A stretch of 64,000 nucleotides of DNA, taken from NCBI RefSeq assembly GCF_029227915.1, contig NC_079886.1, positions 7,006,001-7,070,000 of the forward strand, read 5' to 3'. Source of the DNA: Hydractinia symbiolongicarpus. Its lineage: Eukaryota; Cnidaria; Hydrozoa; Anthoathecata; Hydractiniidae. Within the stretch, counting starts at the first letter, position 1. Each line of letters opens with the position of its first letter. Position numbers and translations under genes: made by a program. Positions 46,992 through 61,496 of the stretch are shown piece after piece. Below the pieces are notes generated by a model. It was given only the letters and a program-made list of their open reading frames with translations. It did no database searches and was not told the DNA's origin.

Positions 46992-47729
46992 CTAGTCGAT
47001 AAGGCCCCTGGAAAAATCCACTTAGACAGGATAACATTAAAAAGGAACCGTTATTTAAATTGTGATGACGTCAGCAAGGATCTGTCAAGAGACAAAAAAA
47101 ATTTTCTTGCAAATTTATTTTCACGTTGCCTTTATTGTGTAGAGCTTAAACTGCTGATCAAGAAAAAGTATATTATCATGTGGTTTTGATAAGCGGTTAA
47201 TGAGATATAAGGGTTTAAAATGTTTGCTGACGTCAGCAATAGCCCGTCAAAACCCAAAAAATATATTTTTAGAAATTTGTATACCTGTTGCCTTCATCGT
47301 ATAGATCTTGAAACGATGATCAAGAAAATGTATAGGATCATGTACTTTTGACAAACGGTTGCAGAGATATTAAGGTGTAAAGGTTTTTTGATGACGTCAT
47401 AAACCCGTGCATTACGAAACGGATTTTGGGACCCAGGTTTGGAAAACTTACCGAAATTGGTCCCAGGTGGTCCCTAGTTACGCACGCGGTGAAAAACATT
47501 GACGTCACCACCTCGTTTCCAAGTTATTTGGCATCAAAGTTTTAAGTGCACTGTAATGGCTTCATTAATTTAATATAGGATATTGACGTTAAAAAAGTGT
47601 TATTGACGTCGCGCCGTAATGTCAGAAATTTTAACATTTCAGACATAACTTTTTCGGCTACATAAAAGGAAAATGAAGACATCCACTTTGCCTGTTACAA
47701 ACAGACACAGTCTCTGTATTATTATAAGA
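46992..47729 (-). mobile_element. Helitron-like non-autonomous element, tandem copy B
   Basis: On the minus strand it starts TCTCTTATAATAATACAG at 47729 and ends GACTAG at 46992, where copy A begins on the next base. It is 738 bp and similar to copy A along its length, with diverged 3' hairpin sequence (TGGATTTTTCCA). Confidence 0.68.
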
Positions 47730-48124
47730 GACAAAGCCTTTCTAAAGCCGGATTTTCAATAGGTGAGATATATATTTAGTGAAGAGCCTACTGCTACAAC
47801 GAACCTGTCTAATAACACCTTAGAGGAAAGTAATATAAAACCTGTAATTAGTTGTACACGTACACTAAAAGGCGGTCGCCATTACCAGATTATAACCACA
47901 GTATTTAATAATCAAAACAACTTAATTCTTGTTGTGGCTATATGATTTAATACTAAAATAAGCGTTAATCAACTAGTATGCAGTAAAGTCTACCTTTCGA
48001 AAATTTTAAAAGGTCAGACGGCAATTTTATTTTCCACAGTTTTCGGGAAGTTGTTTTTCTAGGTTCAGAAATTAGAACATTAGCTTTTGCTTAAGGAAGA
48101 AAATTTACGAGTCCTTGAAAGATA

Positions 48125-48168
48125 ATACGAACACTGAACAGACAAACTGAATTAATATATTAGATTTT
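48125..48168 (+). repeat. Copy of the Penelope-like element 3' tail
   Basis: AATACGAACACTGAACAGAC and the following AAACTGAATTAATAT closely match the sequence after the Penelope-like element at 36234-36270. It may mark another heavily truncated insertion. Confidence 0.45.
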
Positions 48169-51100
48169 AAGGTTCCATGTCTGTCAAACATCGTCTTCTT
48201 TGATCTTCTTTGATTCTTTCAACGGGAACGGGAACGGGAACGGGAAAATGATCACGTAAGCATGCGCAGATCACCTTTTTCGCATTCCGACGGAAGAATT
48301 TTCCTGTCCTGCGAGAGCTAGCAGGTAGGAAAATGAATAAACACTTGCTTTTCGTTTTCCGATTCTGAAAAAGTTGTCTGCCTCATATTTTTTTTTTATA
48401 TTTGTTATTTCTTTTCACTTTCAAGTGAAACAACAATAATAAAAACAAAGTTCTTCGGCTCAACTTTTGAAGAAAAGCCGCCATATTTGTGTACATTTTT
48501 AATTTTTTTTCCCGCGTTTTTATTTCAGTGGGTTTCCATCAAAAAACTTGGAAGTTGAAATCCGCCTTTATACGCAACGATACCATACGACACGATAAGA
48601 TCTGAAATAATCTATACAAGCTGCGTCAGAACATGTCGATTTATTTGAGCCTGATTCCACAAACATTATTTTTCTTTCATAAAACTTAATATTACATTTT
48701 TTAACAAACTTACTGTAGTCAATCAATCTTACTTTACAAAGATATGATTAAAAACCTTCTGATCGAATAAACAATGCACCAATACACTTCAAGTAACAAC
48801 AAATTTCATTCTATTTTTTAAAACATTTCTTAGAGCGTATGCGCTGCTTCTTGTGAAATACCCAATGGTAATACACTTAAAGAGGAAGACACGGACTATA
48901 TTTTCCTTCACCTAGTATATTGCTAGCGCACAGAGAAGGTTTATCATTCAGACAACCAGTCATTTCTAGAAGTGTAAAATGGGTTGTCTGGAGAATTTAA
49001 AAAATCGCTAAACTTACGCATTGTTCCGTGTCATCGAAATTAGATAGCTCGCGTCAAAACAAGGTGTGAACGAATCGAAGTTCTCGCAACATGACAAAAC
49101 TCGACAATACAATAAACAAATCAAACTTTAATAGAATGTCTCTAATTTACATTGTCTAGCTCTATTACATACTTATTTTTTTCCTCCTTCTGTTTGCGTA
49201 AATGTTATTTACCCGTGATACTTCACAATTAGATATAATTAAAATATTATCGCTACAGTGACTCATTACGTCAGCATACAGCATATTTAAAACATAAGAT
49301 GTCTGTACGCAAGTAGATCAAAATCTGAATATGTTCCGCATTGGCTGAAGCTAAAATTTTAAGATTCCAAAATATCACCTTTAGTTCTATATTTTGTAAA
49401 CAAACTAACATTTCCAATTAAGTGGCGTCAATTTTGTGCTTTTACATTGCTTCGACTACCCGACATGTCATCCTATACTTTTAGCAATATCATTAGGTGT
49501 GTTAATTGCTCTGAGATTCCACAACGATTTCAGTTTCGTTTCTATTATTCCTTAAATGGTGCAATGTTAAAAAATGTTTCAGATGAAAGTTGACGCGACA
49601 ATAAAGGGGTAAGAGAAAAAATTTTTTCTTCGCACGTTTAATTCCGTCTCATTACTTTATTATTTTAGCAATATGATAGAGAAAGAATAACGTTTTTGAG
49701 GAAATAAGTTAATCTATTTCTCTGAAATTACATGCAATAAAACAAGTAGTGCTTGAACAGTATCATAGAAAGTTGAATTTTGGTGAGGGAGGGGGTGACA
49801 AAAGTTTGATAATATGACACAGTGTCAAAACAACAAAGAAAGGGTGCTAAATTTCCTGTATTTGTATGTTTATTACAAAACAATTTCTTTTTTCTCTTTT
49901 TGTTATTCAAACAAACACCACATGACACTACCCCCCTCCTCCATTTGCCACCTCCTTCACCCACCCACCTTGACACATATCTCCCTATGTCTCGCTGTTG
50001 AAAGTAGATAACTACATGGGTATATCTAAACAGCTTCTATTTCCTATAGACTTTATTCCCCAAAACCCTTATTAATATAGCTACTATATAAAATTTAACA
50101 ACCTTAAACGGGATGGCATTAATCGACACAAAACAGAAAAGGGAGTCAATATAAAATATTTGGTGACGTCAAGGTAACAAAAAGATAGGGCAAATTTTCA
50201 CACAAGAAGGGAACATTTGGGTTGTTTTACTTAAGAAGAGTAAATCTTAATTTCTACAACACCTGAATATATATTCTTAGAGACTGTAAAGGAATATAGC
50301 AACAAATATTCGATAAAAATGGGCGTTCTCCCAGCAATTGAAAGAAGATCAAGGGTGAGATTAAGAAACTGAATTCGTGCATTTCTTTGTGTGTGTAAAG
50401 ACAGCCTTAAGTATTGAAGAGAAAAGGCGTACCTCTGTCAAAGCGATAGTTTATGGAGAAGTCCCTCTTTCCTTGTCTTCCCTTGTTCTTCCTTTTCTCT
50501 TTCTATTTTGTATTGACCGCCTTCTGATTCAACCATATGAATATTTAACGAAATTTTAACGCAGAAATGAATAAAAAAGTAATGAGAGGCAAAGAAAAAT
50601 AATATAAACACTAGAATGAAAGAAACAAAAGGGTAAAACTATTTACACTGGAAAATAAATATCGGTTTTAAGAAGTGAAAACAGAAAAACTAATAACAAT
50701 GAAATGAAAAATCAAGAAATGTTTACTTTTTTTATCAGGACAACCAATATCGCAATATCGACACAGCGCCTTTGTATTTTGCCATATTATTTTTCGCATA
50801 TATCTAAAATCAAAACACTTATAACTTATTTAAAAGATGAAAGCTAATTTATTTTAATTGCGAAAATCAAAATGTACAGAATTTTTTATTCGTTGTATTG
50901 CTTCGTAGATGCATTAAAAAGAAGAAAAGAAAACACTGGCACATTTAATTGAAGCATCACCTAATTAACTGGATACTTTGGAATATTTAGCTATTTCATT
51001 TTAGAAATTATGAAAAGTTTAGAAGCGTTATTAAAAACAATTTTATTGTGGTAAGAAAAACATTTGAACGTCAATTGAAAAGTTGTTAGCTACGCAATCG

Positions 51101-53315
51101 AACCGAATGTTTGAATAACTTCTTAATAAATACAGTCTTCGTTTCCCACCCTCAAGTAAATACTTCGATTGGTAACATGAAAAGATTCTTAGGTCTTGTA
51201 AGTTAACAAGGTATTTGTTTATAATTATATCGTTTTCTTTTATTTTTGTTTTTTATTTTGTAATACAAATCAAGGATTTTCTTAGTAAATAGAATTTTAT
51301 AACTGCTTGCAAAGGTAACTCATGCAGAACTTTAAAGTCAGAATTATGATCTATTTTAACAAATCCAAACAGAGGTATTGTCTTTAGGAGCATTTGAACC
51401 AACAGAATCTCATGTTATTACATGTGAGGTTTTCTACATCATATTTATATATATTTATATATTTTATTACATTTTAACAACCATTTTATAAGAATCTGTT
51501 AGCTCATGCATTCTGCAATTCTTCGACTATCTTCAATGTTATGTAGGGGTAAGAGGCAATGACAATGTTGTCGTGTTTCAAGACCAAGAATAGGGTAATG
51601 TAATTACCAAGCAATGTATCAATCTCTGCCCTTAACCTCACATACTTTTATTAAGAGTCACTATTTCTTCTCCACTGACGTCTCACGGTAATGAGCGTGC
51701 TCAAAACAGGATGATTTTATATCCACGTTTTTATCGTGCAATTTTCATTTAAAAAAATACAAGTGATGTTGTGGTTGCTTGCGTTTTGTATATGCCTTTA
51801 TCTATCCATGTGCAGTTTCAAAATAATCGTTTTTCCAGTGAAAATAAATTTTTAACTCGTACAAGCTTATTTCCTAGCTCAGCACTTTGCATTTAACAAG
51901 TTTTTAGGAAATTTGATTTTTTTGTGGCGTCTAGAGCCTTGTTGGCAGTTTCAACTCGTTTTAGCAGGGAAGGCAAATACGGAATTGTATATAAACTGAT
52001 ATTCTTTCGAATGAGCTTTTCAAGAAAATGGTAAAAATTTTGATATCACAAAATATGACTCTTAGTTTATTTTTTTATTTTTCTCAAGGATACGTGGTGT
52101 ACATTGCATGCCCTTTTTATAAGCAACACAAAATTTTGGCTGAGACTTATTGTTATTTAAGTTACTCGTTGACTGGAATCCAACTTTTAGAAACACGATA
52201 TCTCTTGGAAAATATTTTCGTTCTTGCGCTCTTTGTTTTTGTCTTTTTTTATTTCTTTTTGAGTGGCTGCGTATTCCAAGGTCTCCAGTTAATTAACTTA
52301 TACTTAAATTAAGTGTTCCACCGTTTTCTTTTTTTCTTTCAAATGAATTTTTATTCAGTTTAGGCTAGGCTGTTACTTACAGGTTGTTTCAATTTTTAAA
52401 CGGTTTAAGCATCACGTTGGTTAAAAATCTTGCTTGAAAAATGCGTGGACATTTTGTCTTACACAATTGGACAAGAAAAATAGATATAATTTAAAATATC
52501 AGATAAGCAAATGCACAATAATATCAACTTGAATGTCTACGGAAGAAAACAAAACAAAAATCGTTTTTCAGAGTTTTTAGTCAAAAAGAATAAAAATGAT
52601 CAATAAAGCAGTAGTATTAATGGGATTGAAAGCTCATTGAAAAATGTAAATTGGCGAGAATATACGTATTGCGTAATTTTTTCGGTTTGCCTTGCCTTTC
52701 CTAGCTTGATATCTCTCGAATGGAGGATATAACCTTAGTATTTTTTTTCCAGTGTTTTATGTACGGCAAAAAGTGATAATGTGTCTTGAAGTGTTTTTTA
52801 ACAAGTTGAAAAATCCTTGCTTTGAAGTGCTTTGGAACATTATAAGGATATGTGCGCTCCTGCTTGCACAAAACCTGCCAAAATTTACACAAAGAACATC
52901 ACAAAGTTGTTCCGAAAACAACAATGTGTTTTAAAAGTCCTTCTTGGTTTTTTATAGTTTAAATTTTGACATTCTGTTTTTTATTGTGCAGACATCTATA
53001 TATAACACTTTTCGTGAAAACAAAAATCAATTATTCCATTTGTTAAGTTTCAAACACGTGTCGACAAAGTAATATATTTTAAACATTTTCTAATTAAACA
53101 ATATTTTTTTAACAGCTATACCATACCACTCCTTACTATTTCATTCTTTTTTTTTTTTTTTTGCACGTAAAATTATGTACTTTGGGACTCAGAAAGACAT
53201 TCCCAGGTGAAAGACACTTGAGGTTATAAAATATAGACATTTAGATTGCTTCATTGCTTCTACATGAGAAGGAGCATGTCCTTGTGTATTTTTCAAACGT
53301 GATATTGCGGACTGA

Positions 53316-53375
53316 CAGTCCGGTAGTTTAGTTCCTGCTTCCAGTTGGAGGATGCAGGGTCAAGCTCTTTTTACT
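53316..53375 (+). mobile_element. Weak tRNA-like SINE remnant
   Basis: TAGTTTAGTTC resembles an A box and GGGTCAAGCTC a B box about 35 nt later. Both deviate from consensus, so this is a tentative call. Confidence 0.3.
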
Positions 53376-54323
53376 CTATTCACCATGAAACAGGGTTAAC
53401 GGTCACTACGCTTTCTAGATTAAAAAGTTATCGAGCGTGGAGAACTTTCATATATTATTTTTATAAGAACTGGGAAATTAGATTTTAGTCTGATGTTTTT
53501 TCTTTACATGTTCAGCCTAAAATTGTAAATATCTTGTTCCTACATTTCGCGCTTTTTTTATTGTTCCAGAGTAAATTACAAATATTTGCTGTCTAACGGA
53601 TGTGTTTTTTTATAAGAAAACTTATCTTGAAGAATGCCTTCAAATGTTCTTAACTTTTCCAATTTGAAGACTTGAAATGTTCTTAAATAGTTCTTAATTT
53701 CCTTTTATCACTTTACCATTTTTGAAGTTTGAATTGAATATTTCAGTACTTATTGGTATTGACAAAATTTTAAATGTTCTTAACATGTTCCTAATTTTGG
53801 ACCTCTGAAGCCTTATGTTCTTATACACTCAGTTCTTACAAAAAAACAGTTTCAAAGTTTCGAAACAATGGAGTCTGCGTGTGTGTGTTTTTAGAAAAAA
53901 AAATAGAAAGAGGGCACTTTTTGCTTGACTCTTACTCTGTAATCCTGACAATACAGGTTACAAATATTTTTTCGAGTATAAACAGAAAAGTCTAAAACTA
54001 ATTATTACACCTCTGTAATTCGGTTAGTACTCGTCTTAGCCCATTAGATTGAAATGCTAAGTTGTAGGAAGGGATGTATCTAGTCGGTGGAGAACATACA
54101 TGAGTAACTTAATAACGGCATTTTTTGGCCACACTTTTGATGCATATGTTCAAGTATTTACAACAAAATCTTTCAAATATTCGCTTACTACGTGAATAAA
54201 TATAAAGTATAAAAATGAAATAAAAATGACAGAGATATGAAATTTTGTAGAAAACTTGATAACCACACCATTTAAAGCTTCCCATTTAACCTTCATTTGA
54301 TAGCGAATTATGCCCTCAGCCTT

Positions 54324-54417
54324 TTAACCCTATTAACACTGGGCTTTTAGCATCAGACACCCAGTGGGTGGGAAGGAGGTAGCACTTTATCCCCCCCTCC
54401 CGGATGCTAATAGGGTG
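54324..54417. mobile_element. Short MITE-like inverted repeat
   Basis: TTAACCCTATTAACACTGGG opens and GGATGCTAATAGGGT closes the block, with a C-rich run inside. It is related to the element at 575-666, sharing the CCCTATT terminus, and its right TTAA is degenerate. Confidence 0.45.
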
Positions 54418-56102
54418 ATGGAACATATTAAACATGTAATATTGCTTTCATACTGAAGGCTAAGATGAATTTTTTTATCTATTAGTAGAGTAATTCATAA
54501 GGAACAATGTGGCTGGAGAAGACTGAAAAATAAGAGTAAAAAATTTGAAAACTTTACTCATATTCTTTGTTTTTCGAAAGTAAAAACACAAATATACAAA
54601 GGGGGATATACAACTTTTAAGACAAAATTTTCGCAGAATTAATTATTGCAATTTTTGCGAAACTTCCACTTAGATTTTTTATCACAATAATTTACACTGT
54701 AAAACAAATAAAAAAATAAATAAATAAAAATGCTCAAAATAAACTAACAGGTTCCTATGAAAGTTATTCAAGACCATTCTAGGGAAATTTTCAACATTCT
54801 ATGGCTTCGTATGTAAAAACATTTATCCAAGGTTTAAATCAAGCTACTTTTAATGTTCGTTAGTTAAGAACATTTTGTGGCTTTGAAAGGCAAAGTAAAG
54901 AACCTTTTTTGAAGTTCAATGATACTCTGATAATTTTTTCGAAAAACCTTGCCATTGTGGTTAAGAATTAAAGTATTATTTTCAGAAAGTTCTGCGTGCT
55001 TTTGATCTATAGATTAATCATCATCTTAATATTCCGAATAAATCCACTTTGCATCCATTCATAACACTTATTTGAGCTGCCTGTGATGTTAAATCACAAA
55101 ACGCAGCATGTTTCATCCGACATTAATTTTACCTGTTTTAAAAATTTTCGTTAATAATATTTTACTTTTCCAAATCGAGCAGAAAAGAATTATATTGTAA
55201 ATATTTGTTTTTTTATATATATTTGTATATCATACCTTAAAATACATCATAATTTTTAGGTAAATTTAAGAGACATATAGTGAAATGGATATGAAGTGAA
55301 AACTCTACAACGTGTTTCAGATGTCAAAATTCACATGTATCTTTCTTGTAATTCATATTTCATAAAAAAGGATAGAATATACATTTTAAGGTAAATTGAA
55401 ACTAATGAAATATTTATCACGTAAGTATTCTCTTCAAACATATATAATATATAGTGAGAAAAAAAATGGAAAATACAGTGGCTTTTTTCTTGAATTAAAA
55501 TCTTTGATTTTATTTAATAGGTTATATGTTATAATAACCTTTTTAGCATATCTATACATCTCACTATCTCAATTTTAAAAACAAATTTGATGGTTATTCC
55601 ATCCACGACACAAAGCAATGTAAAGTTCATTCTATAATCTTCGTTTACATATAAACAAGTTAGAACTTTTGATTTGCTTAGAATAATTTTAAAGTTGAAG
55701 ATTGTTTTGGTGAGTAATTTTGCAATTTTTAAGTTTTGTCTTGTTTAATGTAGGAATTTAGGATTCCTTTCAAGGAACTTATTGGCAGAAAGCAAGCACA
55801 TAAATGTTTGTAAATACCAATCTTAGATCAGAATCTGCAAAAGATGTACATAAATCTGTTTGCAAGTACTACACTTTGCCTAGCTTCCTGATATTTTATT
55901 AGGCATTACGCATTCGTTTCACTGTATCTATCAACTTACAAATAAGCGTTTATGAAGTAGAACATAATGTGTTCCTATAACTCAACATTTTTAAAACACA
56001 ACAACAAAAGTATAATTCTGTTGAGAATGAAGTACGGATGTGCTATGATAAATATTCACCTATATGTATACACATCATCTGGATAAACTATCTGAGTTCA
56101 TC

Positions 56103-56185
56103 ACTAACATATTTCCGCACGTAGTGTAGTGGGTTTGTCTGCGGCTCCCAGTTCTGGGGACCGTGGATCGAATCCCGTTCACTGC
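56103..56185 (+). mobile_element. tRNA-derived SINE head
   Basis: TAGTGTAGTGG matches the A box fully and GGATCGAATCC matches the B box with one change, about 40 nt apart. A convincing cloverleaf was not found by eye, so a SINE rather than a tRNA gene is preferred. Confidence 0.6.
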
Positions 56186-56329
56186 CAGGCAGTATGTTAG
56201 TGATGAGCAAAGTAGTTCTTCTACAATATAAAAGAATAAATCTCATCCTGGCACTGTTGAGATAAAACACATTATCTTGCGGACTATATATACATTCTGT
56301 GTTTTTAGCAGCTATATCTGCCATGCAAG

Positions 56330-59300
56330 TCTCAGTTTAGTCCAAGATGGGAAGAATTGTTTACTCTTTAATACTAGTTCTGTTGAGTTAATAACCTAGA
56401 TAAAACGGACGAAAAAGACCGTATTTGCCAATGGCAGTGATTTTTTAGAATATATGTTTCGCTTTATTACTTTATATATATAGTATATAAATAAATGTAT
56501 GTTATGCACTCGCAGATTGCAAACAAAGTAGTCACTTTAGGTACAAAGTTGCGAGAAAGTTTAAAGTATTGAAGCTATACCAAGTAAAAACATCGGCTAA
56601 ATTCATTGCAAACTAGAGTTTTGCTAATTAGTTACCCCCTCTTTTTGATTAAAATTACAACCGTTAACTTCTTTTGGATATTGTAGTTAATGATAATAGA
56701 CTGTTGTTAAAAATCTCTTGAATATATCAAACCTTTTTAAAACTTGTTTACGCATAAATTAAAAGCTTTTTTCTAACATGTTAGGCTTTTTTTCGAAATG
56801 GTGGTGAAACATGATACGAACGTGAAAATCAGTTCATAGTTACTGCACGTGTTTCTAAATTCGTGAACAAAATCAAGATGCGGTTTACTGGTCGACACCA
56901 AAAATCAATTGGCACAAAACGATTGAGAACAGATACATAGTAATATTTTTCTTCATGCTTTAGAATAACTAGTAGAGTTTTTGTCCGACGAATGATAATC
57001 CATAAACAAAGAAATTTCATTAGTTCCATCAACAATACTGGAAATCAAATCTAACAATTGATATGCTCTATTCTGCAACTCAAACGCTAGTAGTCACTCA
57101 TCAGTAAAACATGCATCACAGATTTAACCTTTTTACTTGCTACTTCCTGGGCCAGTTGTGACCCATTTTGGTTTAACAGCAACGCAAATACGTTGCAACA
57201 AAACTACAGTCTTGTTATCAACGCCCGATAATGACCTTTTCTCAATATTTACTTTTGTACAGAACAAAACGATTTACATTAAGAAGTGTTGGATAAATGT
57301 GCGCGCTACGTATGTCGAGTTGACATTTCCCTTATAGGTAATTATTTTAAAGCAGCATCAATTAGTTGGCAGATATGACTTACCCCAATCAGAGTTAAGT
57401 TGCTTTGTTTCTTCAGAACCAAGGGCAAGGGGGATATATCCTCTTTTTTAACTATATCATAGTAATACATTTCTGCATGAATGTATTGCAAAGCTGAAAA
57501 AAATTGCTGACGTCAGCGTTTTCTTTCTAGGTATAGAAAAAAGCGATAAGTTGTCTTCATTTTTATGAGAACGTTTACTTGATATTAATTTTTTAGTTAC
57601 AAGTGATGTCAACGTTACAAACGCGCTTTTACATAAGAATATTGAATATTGAAGATAAAATTAGCCAAAAACATTAAGAATATCCAAGAATATGCTCACC
57701 TTGAAATTTTGTTTGCCAGATTAAGAAAGTTTGTTTTTTCATACTTTTTTAACTAAACTTGTATCCTATCATTAATGTAAAATGTTCTTTTTGAGGTTTC
57801 ATTTGAAGTATTCACTCCCACAAAATCTAGTTGTCTTTCTCTCTCTTTCAGTTAAGTTAGGAGGTTGGTCAAACAACAGCACCTTAGCAGTGATTTCTTA
57901 CACCAGTGTACATTCTCAGGTCTTTTATTCTTCACTGTACTCAGACTATGGCACATCAGGATGTTTTGGCCAAAAGTTAAAAATTCATTTGCCAAAAATA
58001 TTGCGGCACTGTTGACTTTCTGGCACCCCACAAGATTTAATTTGGTGGAGCAGTTGTTATTAGAGTTTAACTCAATTTTAGTTACAAAGTTTTTTTAAGT
58101 TGTTTTTTAACTAAATTTGCGTGTGGTGTAAAAACTAAGAAAGATGCACGATGTATGAAATTTTAAAGTTGCATCAAAGAAATACTTTTTTTAAAAAAAA
58201 TTATTAAAACTAATTAACTAAAAAAATTTTTTTTTCCTTTTGTAAGATTTCAATAACAATTTTTTTTAGCTTTTTCTGGTTCCAACTTTTTAAATGCATT
58301 TTGTAATCCGCATTATAGTCACAGATGTGTATTAGGAAGGCAATTGGACAAATTTCCATTCCATGTAAAATATATATACATACGTTGGCTTACATAAACC
58401 AACCAACATCACAAAGAAAAAAATTTTTGGGACAATGTTTTTCTTGTTGTTGCAGATTTTTTGTTAGTGTCGCATAGATCTGGACAGATTATATTTTCTG
58501 ATAAAAAACAAACTGGAGCACACTAGCAGGATAGTAATAAAATATTTATTACTTTTTTTATTAATAAGAACCTTATTATAGAAAAAGACTGATTCAAACG
58601 TTTGTAAAAATCTAACGAGATGGAATTAGATAGCGTCGCCATAAATAGCAATGGAGAAGCAATTGAAAAAAAATCAAATATTCACCGATAATGCATTCAA
58701 TTTCCATCACATAGCATCAATTATGTAAGAATTGAACGACTTATTCAGATGTTAATGTCAAAATCAAATTGAGCCACGAAACCTCAATTTATAACTTGTG
58801 TTTTCTATAAATATACATACGAATATTTTTATAGGCAACAGTAGAATAGGGATAAACCTGTAACTTGTAAAATAAGATGATATTTTGTTTATTGTGATAA
58901 ACATTTGTCTTCAAAAATTTCTACTTTGAAACTGAAAATATTGTTTGTTTGTTTTGGTGGCGCAAAATTAATTTTGTTCACTCAGTCATACGCTCATAGA
59001 CACAGGCTTAATAGACATTTTCAAACAATAAGAATCTCTGATATAATACTACTCACCATACTTTTATTAACAATACCCGTTTCTTGTCTGATAGAGACTT
59101 TGTGTTACACAAAATATCACATGCGTTGTGTTTTTATCCACCTTGTTGATGGATTTTCCAAATTTTAATTGATAAAAATGCAAAATACTACAACCTTTTC
59201 GTAGTGACCTGACCAAGAAATAATATTAACAATAGTCCCTTTGTGTACCTGCATTTAATCGTATATTCAATAAATTAGTTAAAAAAGGCCAAGGATTGGC

Positions 59301-61496
59301 CTCCATTATTTTCCTTCATTTTGTGTGGCGTTTCTGCTTTATTTGAACTTAATACGGTGTCCTATCTTTGTGCGTGACCTTATATGGTATAACCAATTCG
59401 TTTAAAATCAACACCAGCTCTATATTGCAGTCTCACACCATTGCTCTAACACTCTTGTTCTGCTTTATATTATATTACCATATCTTTTGTCCAACTATTG
59501 AACTTTTTTTGAGAACTGTTTCATATTTAACAAAATGATATTTGTATATGCCGAAAAACCTTTCAGATCCCGGTTTAATTTTTGCTGTTGTTGTTGTTTG
59601 TTTGTTTGTTTTGTTTTGTTTATTTATTTTGTTTGTTTTTAGTTTCTGTTGGTCTTTTACATTTATTCGATGACCCACCGACTGTTGAACAATTATTCGT
59701 TTGCTCAGAACTGACTGATAACTTTTAACTTGCTTTCTCGATGCGTCGCAATCATAACGTCTTTTATTTCATGTCTACAAAGGGCCATTCAAAAATTTCG
59801 TAACGTCTAAGGGATGGGTAGGGGGCATGATTATCAAAGGCTGGGTGAGGGAGCAGGGTTCTTTTGTTATGTAACAGAAAATGGTTATGTGTTACGGATA
59901 TTTTTACTTATTTTAGTGTATGATCCACATCTTTAATTTGTTTCTTGCCTCTGAATTTGCGCAAAAGTACCAAAAATGTCATCTTGTGTGCTAAATAAAT
60001 GGCCCTGTTATTTTTTTTTCATAGTTGAGCACCAGTTTGCCGGATGATCTGTTACATGAAGGTTTTTGGTACCATAGGAAGTGAGTAAATGAGGTCTTAA
60101 GATTCGAGATATTATATTATAAGGGGAATGGGTGGGTGAGTGGATGGGTGGTACAAGATTTTTCACAATGAGGTTTGATGGGTGGGGGTGGTAAAAAAAT
60201 GGATAATAGGGGAATCGGAGTAATCGTAAGACAAGAACGCCCAGAGATAGATTTGTGTATAAATGCAAGCTTAACACATTTAAGGAGAATTAAGGATCTC
60301 ATTTGTCGATATGCCAGTGATAAACAAATCGACTTTGTTTATAAAGCAAAAATATCTTCGTGAAGATAAAAAAAAACGTAATTAACAAATAAAGGTAAAT
60401 CCCTATGAAATATGGTATAATAGAAGGCGACAAAAGCCATTTTAATAAATTGTTATTATAATGTCGCATCTAATAATCAAGTATTTCGCATAGATTTCGG
60501 AAAAATACGACCAACCATTTTTCAATCTAACGTATGTTTGATGTTTCTTTGTCGTTAAACAGCCTTTCCTCAATCTCCCGACATCACATGATTCTGATAA
60601 TCCTTGGAGGAGAGAAAGGCAGTTTTCTTTTCTTTTCCTACCGATTATCTCAACCGTCGGCATATTATAAACCGTCATAAGCGATATTCAAGTACTCGCT
60701 TTCGCATTACTCATATTGCTCTCATCACTCAGGTTACATCGTTACGCCGTCGGGTATCAGCTCTGTTTTCAGTGAATCTGTAGTGCGAAGCATTGCACTT
60801 ATCAAGATGTTAGGAGCACAAGCAGAAGAAAGATCTTAACGTCAAATAAGAACACTGAAGAAAAAAAAGACTTTAAATTGCCAAATGAGAGGGAAAAAGA
60901 TCGAGGGTGATTTAATTGATGAAAGAAAGAGACAAGAAAATATTAATAGAAGTAGAACGGAGTTCCGGATTAAAGTGCTAACTCATACTGTTCACCTAAC
61001 GTAGTGGCAACAAAGCAACAACAACTTCTCATAATATGTCAAAATTTATCACAAAAGATTTTACATTCGATTCTCCAAATATGCAGCATCGTAAAAACAT
61101 TAAACGATTTTCATTTGATAGGATTAGAATCTTGAGTAAACAAGAATTCGACAGAACTCGATTATCTGGCGAAGGCTTTTACGAAAACTTGTTGACTAAT
61201 TTATTGACAACTTTATAAAACGTAAATAAACCGCTCCAAAGCGTTCAAAAATTATGAATAATATTTATTGAAAAAACCAGTATCTATTGCTCCTAAACTT
61301 AGAAATTCTGAAATGGAAATGGAACTGTTTATATGGTGAAAAATAGAGAACATTATGAAGTGAAGCCTGATTGTCGCGACCGAAACTTTTTTGTATTACT
61401 TCCTTGATATAAGTAGGCTTAAAGGTCAAACTACAAAGTTAAATATTTTTTTTTTGCGTTAAAGATAAGGTTGAAGATTTTAAAGGTTAGATAAAA
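56330..61496. other. Region without a recognised gene
   Basis: AT-rich, with scattered short frames that lack family motifs. It contains the second copy of a dispersed repeat (57690-57985) and a GTTGTTTGTTTG-type simple repeat near 59585-59640. Confidence 0.5.
57690..57985. repeat. Dispersed repeat, copy 2
   Basis: This corresponds to 41795-42075: it shares CAAAATCTAGTT, CAAACAACAGCACCTTAG and GCCAAAAGTTAA in the same order and orientation, with indels between them. Confidence 0.65.

Larger units (their letters stand above)
47730..56100. other. Long region without a recognised gene
   Basis: Only short, low-complexity open frames were seen. Small features inside are a copy of the Penelope-like 3' tail (48125-48168), four tandem AACGGG units (48221-48244), a weak SINE-like block (53316-53375) and a MITE (54324-54417). 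Confidence 0.5.

Noticed and set aside
57137-57337. 66-codon plus-strand frame
   Set aside because: No family motif, no ATG context and no supporting exons.
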